Positions 1-6,269 of a stretch of DNA of 10,620 nucleotides are shown here, one piece after another; position 1 is the first letter of the stretch; each line of letters starts with the position of its first letter. The notes beneath the pieces are model-generated. The model searched no databases. It had not been told where the DNA came from and saw only the letters and a program-made list of their open reading frames with translations. Location of the stretch: assembly GCA_964558465.1 (NCBI GenBank), contig CAZLEF010000133.1, forward strand, positions 1-10,620. The letters are read 5' to 3'. A program made the translations under genes and the position numbers. This DNA comes from JACJYC01 sp964558465. Lineage in GTDB: Bacteria; Bacteroidota; Bacteroidia; Chitinophagales; Saprospiraceae.

Positions 1-54
1 TCAACAAATCAACAAATCAACAAATCAACAAATCAACAAATCAACAAATCAACA
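1..54. repeat. Octanucleotide tandem repeat (TCAACAAA), about 6.75 copies
   Basis: Six exact copies of TCAACAAA followed by a partial TCAACA. The array ends four bases before the stop codon of the minus-strand oxidoreductase gene, so it lies just downstream of that gene. It runs into the left window edge, so its true length is unknown. Read on the minus strand the unit is TTTGTTGA, which contains TGA in one frame. Simple arrays of this kind are prone to slippage. No function is evident. Confidence 0.95.
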
Positions 55-58
55 CCCC

Positions 59-1636
59 TTAATCCCCCTTCGCCTCAATCCCCTCCATCGCCCGTTCCGC
101 AATCGCCGTAATCGTCAGGGCCGGATTCACCCCCGGGTTGGCGGAGATCATCGAGCCGTCGCAGACCAGCAAACCGGGGTAACCGAACACCCGGTTATTG
201 CGGTCGATCACGCCGGTTTCAGGGGTTTCGCCCATGACGGCGCCGCCCAGGATATGCGCTGTGCCCGGAATGCCGGCCAGCGGCGTCAGCCCAAAAGCCA
301 TGGCTTTGCCGTTCATCTGGGTTTCAAAAAGGCGGGCCAGCTCGATGGCGTGGGGGATGAAAGCGGTAGGTTTTTCGGCGCCGGAAACGGACGTGCGCAT
401 GCGGCCCCGCCGGTTGAGGGTGAAGGTGACCGTGCTGTCGAGCGTCTGCATGAACAGCATGACTACCGAGTTTTTGGCCCAGTCCTTCACCCGAAAATAT
501 TTCCAGTAGACAGCCGGATGGGTGATGACGTCCCGGATCATTTTCAAAAAACGAACAAAGGCGTTCGGGCCTTCCACAAAAGGCAAAAAGGTGAGCCGCC
601 AGGCGCCCGAACCAGCGCCGTACCGGCAGAATTCCAGGTGACTATGTTCGTCGGTATGCACAATAGCCCCGATGGCGATGCCTTTCGACAGGTCGGCTGT
701 GGGGTCCAGTTGCGTGACGGCAATCAGGCTTTCGTTGTTGGTGCGCACGTCGCGGCCTACCATGGGCGACAGGTTGGGCAGGGAGGTCTGCCGGAGTTTT
801 AACAACAGTTTGACCGTGCCCAACACCCCGCCGGCAAATACCACGCCTTTGGTGCGCACCGTTTGGCGTTTTTTGAAAAACCGGGTGGAAGATTGAAACG
901 TGACCTCATACCCTTGTACCCCCGAACTCTCGCTCGGGGATAAGGGGCGCACATCCACCACCTCCTGTTCCGCCAGAATCTCCACGCCCAATTGCTGCGC
1001 CAGGTACAGGTAATTTTTATCCAGGGTGTTTTTAGCGTTGTGCCGGCAGCCGGTCATGCAGGCGCCGCAAAATGTGCAACCCGCGCGTTCGGGGCCTTTG
1101 CCGCCGAAATAAGGATCCGGCGCTTTTTCGCCGGGCGCGCCGAAATAAACGGCCACTTCGGTTGCGTCAAAATGGCTTTCCTGGCCGATTCCTTGCGCCA
1201 GGGTTTGCAACGCCCGTTCACCGTCGAACAACCCGGGATTTTTCGCCGCGCCCAACATCTGCAGGGCCCGTTCATAAAAAGGCTGGAGTTCCTGCTGCCA
1301 GTCGGCCAGTCCGGCCCAACTGCCCGACCGGAAAAAAGCCGGTTTGGGCACAGGAAGGGTATTGGCGTACACCAGCGAGCCGCCGCCCACACCCGTTCCG
1401 GAAACGATGCCGACATGTTCAAAAATGGTGATCTTCATGATCCCGAACCAGCGCAGGGCGGGCGCCCAAAGCCACCGGGCGAATTGCCAGTTGGTGCGGG
1501 GGAAATCTTCGGCGCGGTACCATTTGCCTTTTTCTATTACCAGGACTTTGTACCCCTTTTCCGCCAGCCGGAGCGCGCTGACAGCGCCGCCGAAACCGCT
1601 GCCGATGATGATATAGTCGTATTCGGTTGAACTCAT
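59..1636 (-). CDS. GMC-family FAD-dependent oxidoreductase (cholesterol-oxidase-like)
   Basis: The product (525 aa) is predicted to be a flavoenzyme of the glucose-methanol-choline family that oxidises an alcohol or sterol-type hydroxyl. The N-terminus carries a Rossmann dinucleotide-binding motif, GSGFGG at residues 12-17, followed by VLVIEKG, which supplies the acidic residue that contacts the FAD ribose. A second glycine-rich segment, SGTGVGGGSLVYAN, lies at 79-92. The C-terminal GMC domain has H461 in a HILGGAVMG segment and a PGVNPALTI segment near 501-509, which fit the usual catalytic His and Asn positions. Residues 187-197 contain a four-cysteine cluster, CxxCxxCxxxC, followed by HNAKNTL. 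From memory, a similar cluster occurs in the mycobacterial ChoD-like branch. No signal peptide is visible, so it is probably cytoplasmic. The ATG at 1636 places the FAD motif at the usual distance. It diverges from the porin gene. The substrate is not known. Confidence 0.88.
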   Translation of the reverse strand: MSSTEYDYIIIGSGFGGAVSALRLAEKGYKVLVIEKGKWYRAEDFPRTNWQFARWLWAPALRWFGIMKITIFEHVGIVSGTGVGGGSLVYANTLPVPKPAFFRSGSWAGLADWQQELQPFYERALQMLGAAKNPGLFDGERALQTLAQGIGQESHFDATEVAVYFGAPGEKAPDPYFGGKGPERAGCTFCGACMTGCRHNAKNTLDKNYLYLAQQLGVEILAEQEVVDVRPLSPSESSGVQGYEVTFQSSTRFFKKRQTVRTKGVVFAGGVLGTVKLLLKLRQTSLPNLSPMVGRDVRTNNESLIAVTQLDPTADLSKGIAIGAIVHTDEHSHLEFCRYGAGSGAWRLTFLPFVEGPNAFVRFLKMIRDVITHPAVYWKYFRVKDWAKNSVVMLFMQTLDSTVTFTLNRRGRMRTSVSGAEKPTAFIPHAIELARLFETQMNGKAMAFGLTPLAGIPGTAHILGGAVMGETPETGVIDRNNRVFGYPGLLVCDGSMISANPGVNPALTITAIAERAMEGIEAKGD

Positions 1637-1728
1637 TTATTTAATTATGTGACCCGGTTCACAATCGCTTCATTCAAGAATGCGCAATTTAGCGCCATGA
1701 TCTGAATATTTCGATGCGCTGTACCTCC

Positions 1729-1736
1729 TATATTTG
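1729..1736 (+). promoter_or_regulatory. Candidate Bacteroidota promoter -7 element upstream of the porin gene
   Basis: TATATTTG matches the Bacteroidota -7 consensus TAnnTTTG exactly. A weak -33-like TTTC lies about 16 bases upstream, at 1709-1712. Transcription would begin near 1743, giving a leader of about 50 bases before the ATG at 1795. This argues against the longer reading frame that opens at 1714, because that start would lie upstream of the transcript. It is a motif match only. Confidence 0.45.
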
Positions 1737-1794
1737 GACTTTTGCGCGTGTTACAGTGCTGCCTGATTTCACAAACAAACGGATCAAACGCAAG

Positions 1795-3105
1795 ATGAAA
1801 AAATATCGCTGGATATTGCCGTATTTCTTGTTCTCTTTTTACCAGGTGCTTTTTGCCCAACCGGCAGATTCCTCAAAATGGACGCCGCAATGGCTTCCCA
1901 AAAAGGAACCATTTAAAGTGGACATCAAGGGCATGGTGCAGTTGTGGAGCATCTATTCCACGGATTTTGAGGTGTATAACACGACAACCAATACCTACGA
2001 ACCGGTTGACGACCGTTTTAATGTTTCCTTGCGCAGGGCCCGGGTGGTATTCAGCGGAGAACCTTACCCTCGCCTGCAATACAGTGTAGCCTTGTTTTAT
2101 GACCAGATCGGTCGCGACCTGTTGTCAAGCGGTGTCGGCGTCACCAACAGGGCTGACCCCGCTGTTGGGATCTGGGATGCATTTTTTCAGTGGAAAGCCA
2201 CCTCCAAAAACGAAGCCTTGAATATAGTCGCCGGGTGGTTCCGGCCACAGATCCAGCGGGAAAGCATCACTTCCGCCTGGGCCGTCAATTCGTTTGAAAA
2301 AGCCATGTCCCAAAATTATGTTCGCAACCAATTGGTCGGCACAGGACCGGGCCGGGCAGCCGGCATCAATTTCGGCGGTTTGATCAATGGGGAAAAGTTG
2401 GGTATCCTTTACAACCTGGGGGTTTTCAATCCTGTAACAACGGGTTTTAGCGCCGGTTCCTCCGGAATAGAATTTTCGCCTTTGCTGGCCGGAAGGGTGG
2501 TATTTACAATCGGTGAACCGGAAATGGAAAAATACGGCATCGCCTACGAAATCAATTTTTTCAACCAACGCAAAGGCCTTTCCCTGGACCTGAATTATGC
2601 CGTGCAAGGTCGTACCGACCAGTTCACCGAAGCAAGAACCTTCGGACCCGGATTTTTGCTCAATTACGGCGCGTTCAACCTCGACGGGGAATGGTTCTGG
2701 ATGGAGCGTTCCGGAGTGGAAAACCCGGGCAATCAGGAAAAACGCACCTTCGCTTCGCGCAGCCGTACCGGCCATATCCGGGCAGGGGTGAACCTCCCGG
2801 CTGGCCGGTTTATAGTAGAACCGGTTGTTATGGTGATGCACTTTGAGGGAGCTTACGACGCCCAGGGGCAAGCCGATGCTGCGGCATTGAAGGGGGCCTC
2901 GGGCAGCGAAACCACCTATGATATCGGTCTTAACTGGTACCTCGACCGGAAAAACCTCCGGCTGATGCTGCATTACACCTTCCGGGACGGCAACCCGGGT
3001 GCGGCAGGCGACGGCGCTACCGTGAACGCTTATTTTTTTCAGAATGGGGTAGGGCCCATCCGGCGCGGCAATTGGCTGGGGCTGGGACTGAATGCTGTTT
3101 TTTGA
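1795..3105 (+). CDS. Outer-membrane porin, OprO/OprP-like beta-barrel
   Basis: The product (436 aa) is predicted to be a secreted beta-barrel channel of the outer membrane. The chosen ATG opens MKKYRWILPYFLFSF, a basic n-region and hydrophobic core ending in LFAQ, which is a typical Bacteroidota signal peptide (cleavage near residue 22). The frame stays open upstream to 1714, but that extension would bury the signal peptide. The mature part has a short linker and then GMVQLWSIYS, DDRFNVSLRRARVVFSG and RLQYSVALFYDQIG. This pattern of alternating strands with an RRAR segment is seen in phosphate-selective porin O/P-type proteins. The chain ends in LGLGLNAVF, with the terminal phenylalanine expected for BAM-dependent assembly. 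The substrate cannot be read from the sequence. A phosphate role would fit the alkaline phosphatase about 3 kb away, but that is only inference. Confidence 0.8.
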   Translation: MKKYRWILPYFLFSFYQVLFAQPADSSKWTPQWLPKKEPFKVDIKGMVQLWSIYSTDFEVYNTTTNTYEPVDDRFNVSLRRARVVFSGEPYPRLQYSVALFYDQIGRDLLSSGVGVTNRADPAVGIWDAFFQWKATSKNEALNIVAGWFRPQIQRESITSAWAVNSFEKAMSQNYVRNQLVGTGPGRAAGINFGGLINGEKLGILYNLGVFNPVTTGFSAGSSGIEFSPLLAGRVVFTIGEPEMEKYGIAYEINFFNQRKGLSLDLNYAVQGRTDQFTEARTFGPGFLLNYGAFNLDGEWFWMERSGVENPGNQEKRTFASRSRTGHIRAGVNLPAGRFIVEPVVMVMHFEGAYDAQGQADAAALKGASGSETTYDIGLNWYLDRKNLRLMLHYTFRDGNPGAAGDGATVNAYFFQNGVGPIRRGNWLGLGLNAVF

Positions 3106-3117
3106 TGGTGGACGTTT

Positions 3118-3186
3118 AGGCTCCTGAGCGGAGTCGAAGGAGACGGTAGACGGGGCAGGCTCCTGAGCGGAGTCGAAAGAGACGGT
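3118..3186 (+). repeat. Two direct copies of a 30-bp dispersed repeat
   Basis: The element beginning AGGCTCCTGAGCGGAGTCGA and ending GAGACGGT occurs at 3118-3147 and again at 3157-3186, with one mismatch (AAGGAG versus AAAGAG). A third copy lies inverted at 4027-4056, on the other side of the methyltransferase gene. The core resembles a CTGAGCGGAGTCGAAG motif that I recall as a widespread intergenic repeat in several bacterial phyla. That is recollection and was not checked. The rest of the gap, 3187-3330, holds nothing else I can identify. Confidence 0.9.
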
Positions 3187-3330
3187 TGGACTGCGGACTA
3201 GCGAACTTTCCGTCACCCCTCGGCGTGAGGAATTTATTTTTAACATCGCCCTTAGTGTTCCTCCGTGTTCTCAGGGGTTAAAAAACGTTTATTATCCAAA
3301 ACACACGTTAAACTATTAACCAAAGAAAAG

Positions 3331-3954
3331 ATGAAAGAATTCTGGAACCAGCGATACAGCGCCCCCGAATACGCATACGGAGATCAACCGAACGAATTTT
3401 TCCGGGAGCAACTGGCGGGCCTGTCGCCGGGAAAAATCTTGTTTCCATTAGAGGGCGAGGGCCGAAACGCCGTTCACGCTGCCATGATGGGGTGGACGGT
3501 GGAGGCGTTTGACCAAAGCGAGGAAGGTAGGAAAAAAGCCTTCCGGTTGGCTGAAAAACAACAGGTTACAATTAATTATCAGATTGGATTAATGGAGGAC
3601 ATGCTGTATCCGGAAGGGCATTTTGACGCCGTCGCGCTCATTTTTGCTCATTTTTCCCCGGAAGTACGCACGCGATACCACCACAAAGTAGTTTCCTGGA
3701 TCAAACCGGGCGGAACCCTGATCCTCGAAGGATTTGGCAAGGACCAAATTCGTTTTGTTTCCGGCGGTCCCCGCGACCCGGCGATGCTTTTTTCAAAGGA
3801 AGAACTGGAACACGATTTTTCCGGACTGGCGGTCCAGCTTTTGACAGAAAAAGAGGTCATCCTGGATGAAGGACTTTTTCACCAGGGACCTGCGGCGGTC
3901 ATTCAGATGAAGGCGCAGCGGTTGGGGGGATTTGGTGAAGGGGAGATTGCGTGA
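3331..3954 (+). CDS. Class I SAM-dependent methyltransferase (TehB-like small type)
   Basis: The product (207 aa) is a predicted cytoplasmic methyltransferase with a Rossmann-like SAM-binding fold. The start MKEFWNQRYS is the usual N-terminus of this small family (a WxxRY motif followed by YGDQPNEFF). It is preceded by a purine-rich AAAGAAAAG. The frame extends upstream only through a non-ATG codon at 3265. Motif I is ILFPLEGEGRNAVHAA at about residues 36-51. The acidic motif II is AFDQS around D61. FDAVALIFAHF at 98-108 fits motif IV, and WIKPGGTLILEGF at 123-135 fits the strand after it. Motif I reads FPLEGEGRN rather than the usual DLGAGEGRN, a variant I recognise in small thiopurine or tellurite-type methyltransferases. 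The acceptor substrate is unknown. The gene is flanked by repeats and has no operon partner in the same direction. Confidence 0.85.
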   Translation: MKEFWNQRYSAPEYAYGDQPNEFFREQLAGLSPGKILFPLEGEGRNAVHAAMMGWTVEAFDQSEEGRKKAFRLAEKQQVTINYQIGLMEDMLYPEGHFDAVALIFAHFSPEVRTRYHHKVVSWIKPGGTLILEGFGKDQIRFVSGGPRDPAMLFSKEELEHDFSGLAVQLLTEKEVILDEGLFHQGPAAVIQMKAQRLGGFGEGEIA

Positions 3955-4026
3955 GTGGGAGTCACTCCCGGGCTGCGGGTATACGTTTACCGTTTGCCGT
4001 CCGCCCGATGTTCATACCTTGCATCA

Positions 4027-4056
4027 ACCGTCTCCTTCGACTCCGCTCAGGAGCCT
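4027..4056 (-). repeat. Inverted third copy of the 30-bp dispersed repeat
   Basis: This is the exact reverse complement of the repeat at 3118-3147. With the two direct copies upstream, it brackets the methyltransferase gene in inverted orientation. A shorter related piece, CTCAGGAGCCTGG, occurs at 4046-4058 and again at 4108-4120, suggesting further decayed copies. The 219-bp gap between the methyltransferase stop and the next gene contains this repeat and the heptamer array and nothing else identifiable. Confidence 0.9.
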
Positions 4057-4154
4057 GGCTCTCCACGGAAAGGTCGTATTCGGGTTCGATTCGCTCTATG
4101 GGTCTTCCTCAGGAGCCTGGCCGTCCTCCGCAGGCCGTCTGCCATCAGCCATCC

Positions 4155-4179
4155 ACCGTCTACCGTCTACCGTCTACCG
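4155..4179. repeat. Heptamer tandem repeat (ACCGTCT), about 3.5 copies
   Basis: Three exact ACCGTCT units and a partial ACCG. The array overlaps the 3' end of the minus-strand sugar isomerase-like gene: the TAG stop at 4174-4176 and the last arginine codon lie inside it. The same heptamer, in the other orientation, appears in the tail of the dispersed repeat near 3141-3153 (GACGGTAGACGG), so the two repeat types appear related. Confidence 0.9.
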
Positions 4180-5097
4180 AATAATATTCTCCTTCAAATA
4201 ACCAATGCTTTCCGCCAGGCTTGCAATGCCGTCGGCAGGCATATCGTGTTCCACAAATGGGTATTTCAACCCGGCCTTTTTGGCATATTTGAATATCCGT
4301 TTGAAATCGATCACGCCCTGTCCCACCGGCTTCAGCGCCAGGAATTCCTTGTCAATGTCCTTGACATGCCAGAGCGGGAACCTGCCGGGGTGTTGTTTGA
4401 ACAGCCCGACCGGATCGACACCGGCCTTGGTCACCCAGGCCAGGTCGAGTTCCATCTTCACCAGGTCGGCCGGCAATTGGGACAAAAATACGTCGTAAGG
4501 CCTGGAATCGCCCACGGTTTTGAACTCCCAGTCGTGGTTGTGGTAAACCAGTTGAAGGCCCGCTTTTTTGGCCGCCTCGCCGGTTTTGGCGAGTACTTCA
4601 ACCGCCGATTGCACTTCTTCAGGGGTGCCGGCCGGTATATTCGCGCAAACGAGGTATTCAACCCCGCCTTCCGCCGCCTCGTCGACGAGGACCTGCATGT
4701 TTTCCCGGAGGTTGCGCATCGGCGGGATGGAGATGGGTTTGCCGTCGGCGCCTGTCGGCGGTTTGGCCCCAGGAGGCAGTTTGAACGGGGCGCCGATCAC
4801 GTGGTGCGCCCGCCAAGTCAGCCCCATGTCCTTGAGCATGGCGGCAAATTCCTGCGGTTTTTTGCCGTAGTAGCCGCCCTGCCGGCTGAAGGCCGACTCT
4901 ATATTCTTGTAGCCCAGGTCGGCCACTTTTTGTAAGGTCCCCTTGGTATCAGCGTCGATGACGGACATCAGGGTATACAATTGCACCCCGGGTTCAAAAT
5001 GTTTTTTTCCCAGGAAATCCAGGCTTTGCGGTCCCAGTACCAGGCTGCCGAGCGCCAGGGCGCCGGATTGTTGGATGAAGGTTCTTCTGTCGGACAT
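4174..5097 (-). CDS. Tat-exported sugar phosphate isomerase/epimerase-like TIM-barrel protein
   Basis: The product (307 aa) belongs to the xylose-isomerase-like TIM-barrel superfamily. The ATG at 5097 opens MSDRRTFIQQSGALALGSLV, a twin-arginine signal (RRTFIQ) and hydrophobic segment, so the protein is probably exported folded. The reading frame continues upstream to 5124, but that would move the twin arginines inward. Barrel landmarks are GVQLYTLM near 37-44, YHNHDWEF at 185-192, MELDLAWV at 215-222, LWHVKD at 242-247 and FVEHD at 281-285. The acidic and histidine residues in these segments fit the metal-binding set of the family (candidates E191, D218, H244 and E283). Exported members are common in Bacteroidota and are often linked to sugar processing. 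The substrate is not known. The stop codon falls inside the heptamer array. Its 63-bp gap from the upstream EAD11-like gene leaves co-transcription uncertain. Confidence 0.88.
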   Translation of the reverse strand: MSDRRTFIQQSGALALGSLVLGPQSLDFLGKKHFEPGVQLYTLMSVIDADTKGTLQKVADLGYKNIESAFSRQGGYYGKKPQEFAAMLKDMGLTWRAHHVIGAPFKLPPGAKPPTGADGKPISIPPMRNLRENMQVLVDEAAEGGVEYLVCANIPAGTPEEVQSAVEVLAKTGEAAKKAGLQLVYHNHDWEFKTVGDSRPYDVFLSQLPADLVKMELDLAWVTKAGVDPVGLFKQHPGRFPLWHVKDIDKEFLALKPVGQGVIDFKRIFKYAKKAGLKYPFVEHDMPADGIASLAESIGYLKENIIR

Positions 5098-5160
5098 ACG
5101 TTGATAGGTTGCTCTGCGGGGCAAATTACTAAATTTCCCCTCAAGAAGTATATGATGAAT

Positions 5161-6204
5161 TCAAGATTGACTTTGCAGTGAGTCCAATTCTTTGAAAAAT
5201 GTATGAAAACTTTCTACAAGAGATTTAATGGGAGAAATGTAAGACGGACTATGCAGCGTGTTTGAATCATCATCATAATCATAATCATCGTTCGTGACTA
5301 TTTCTTCCCAGAGGTTATTCCATTGAACTTCTTTAGGGCGACCTTTGAAAGGATCTGAAAAATCCAGGAATTCAAGCACAGATTGCCGTTTTTCTTCAGG
5401 CAGTTGTTCCAGCATTTCTTCCAGTTCAATTAACTCGAACGGTTCCAGTATTTCAGCGGCAATCATCCACTCCTGCTGTTTTTCGGGATTTAACCGGGTG
5501 AACCATTCCAGTGACCGAGTCTGAAGGGTTTCGATACGTTCGATTCTTTTTTTCTCTGAAGTGACCTTGTCCTGAATATCGTTTTTTTGGACTTCTGAAA
5601 TGTGGGTTGAAGTTTCTTCCTGTTTTTTCTGCCAGTTTCGCCAGGATTGAATACCCTTTTCTATTTTTTCAATGGCCTGGCGATGTTTCATTTTCAGAGA
5701 ATCCAGCAATAAATCAAGGTCCTGGATAATGGAATTTTTCTGGCGGTGAATGGCCTTGTTTTTATCCGGAAATTTTCTTTCAAACCATTTAACCCACTGC
5801 TGGCTTTCATCCGGATTCAAAACCTTTATCCATGCATGTTGCTCTCTCCAAATCCGTTCATTATTTTGCCATTCCAGCCACAAAACTCTTTTTTCCGCCA
5901 AGGCTTTGCGTTCCAATTCCCGCTGTCTTACAATTGCTAAATAGCCGCAGACATTTTCTGCCAAATTAATCGCGCTTTCTATGATTTTGGAATTGGAAAG
6001 GTTGTAGTCGTCCCATGAAATGAGCCCAAGCATAAAATGTTTTTCGACTCTATTGTAAAAAGCGTGGCTTGTAATTAATGTTGAGTAGAGATCGGTTAGT
6101 TTTTTGTTTTCCTGAATGCGCTGTTCAAGTATACCAATAGCTTCGCTGATCTCATTCCGCCTGAGCAGATCAAAAATTTCTTTTGTACAGCCTTTATCAT
6201 CCAT
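5161..6204 (-). CDS. EAD11-like effector-associated domain protein with coiled-coil body
   Basis: I do not recognise the 347-aa protein as a whole. Residues about 4-88 resemble effector-associated domain 11: a helical hairpin, KEIFDLLRRNEISEAIGILE, then a segment ending LGLISWDDYNLSNSKI. This matches the G-[LI]-I-S-x-[DE]-[DE]-Y then N-x-I pattern of that family. In the literature on bacterial conflict systems, such domains are death-like adaptors that bring effectors and sensors together by homotypic contact. Residues 90-225 are charged, Gln/Glu/Lys-rich and probably coiled coil. A motif WxxxLNP[DE]xxQxW occurs twice, at W125-W137 and W234-W246. The C-terminus has an acidic run around 305-313. 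There is no signal peptide or membrane helix. No enzymatic effector domain is visible, nor any second EAD protein nearby. The gene is clearly more AT-rich than its neighbours (sampled lines 32-40% GC versus about 72% in a neighbouring line), which suggests transfer or different constraints. The ATG at 6204 has no clear ribosome binding site. Confidence 0.7.
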   Translation of the reverse strand: MDDKGCTKEIFDLLRRNEISEAIGILEQRIQENKKLTDLYSTLITSHAFYNRVEKHFMLGLISWDDYNLSNSKIIESAINLAENVCGYLAIVRQRELERKALAEKRVLWLEWQNNERIWREQHAWIKVLNPDESQQWVKWFERKFPDKNKAIHRQKNSIIQDLDLLLDSLKMKHRQAIEKIEKGIQSWRNWQKKQEETSTHISEVQKNDIQDKVTSEKKRIERIETLQTRSLEWFTRLNPEKQQEWMIAAEILEPFELIELEEMLEQLPEEKRQSVLEFLDFSDPFKGRPKEVQWNNLWEEIVTNDDYDYDDDSNTLHSPSYISPIKSLVESFHTFFKELDSLQSQS

Positions 6205-6269
6205 CGTAAAAAAGGACTTGAATCCGAAATGCAGGCCTCACTTTTTATCGAGGCAATTATTGGTTGAAC

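Noticed and set aside
1714..1794. Upstream extension of the porin gene starting at 1714
   Set aside because: The extension lacks signal-peptide character, would bury the clear one at 1795, and begins upstream of the predicted transcription start.
2125..3246. Long minus-strand reading frame (373 codons) opposite the porin gene
   Set aside because: The plus-strand frame has a signal peptide, porin-like strands and a terminal phenylalanine. The antisense frame has low-complexity composition, runs into the repeat region and resembles nothing.
3955..4935. Long plus-strand reading frame (326 codons) opposite the sugar isomerase-like gene
   Set aside because: It begins in repeat DNA and is antisense to a gene with clear Tat and TIM-barrel motifs. 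It is a side effect of GC-rich codon usage.
5098..6269. A single operon of phosphatase, EAD11-like and isomerase-like genes
   Set aside because: The direction is shared, but gaps of 65 and 63 bp, the composition shift and a promoter-like TTTAGTAATTTG before the last gene give no firm support for co-transcription.
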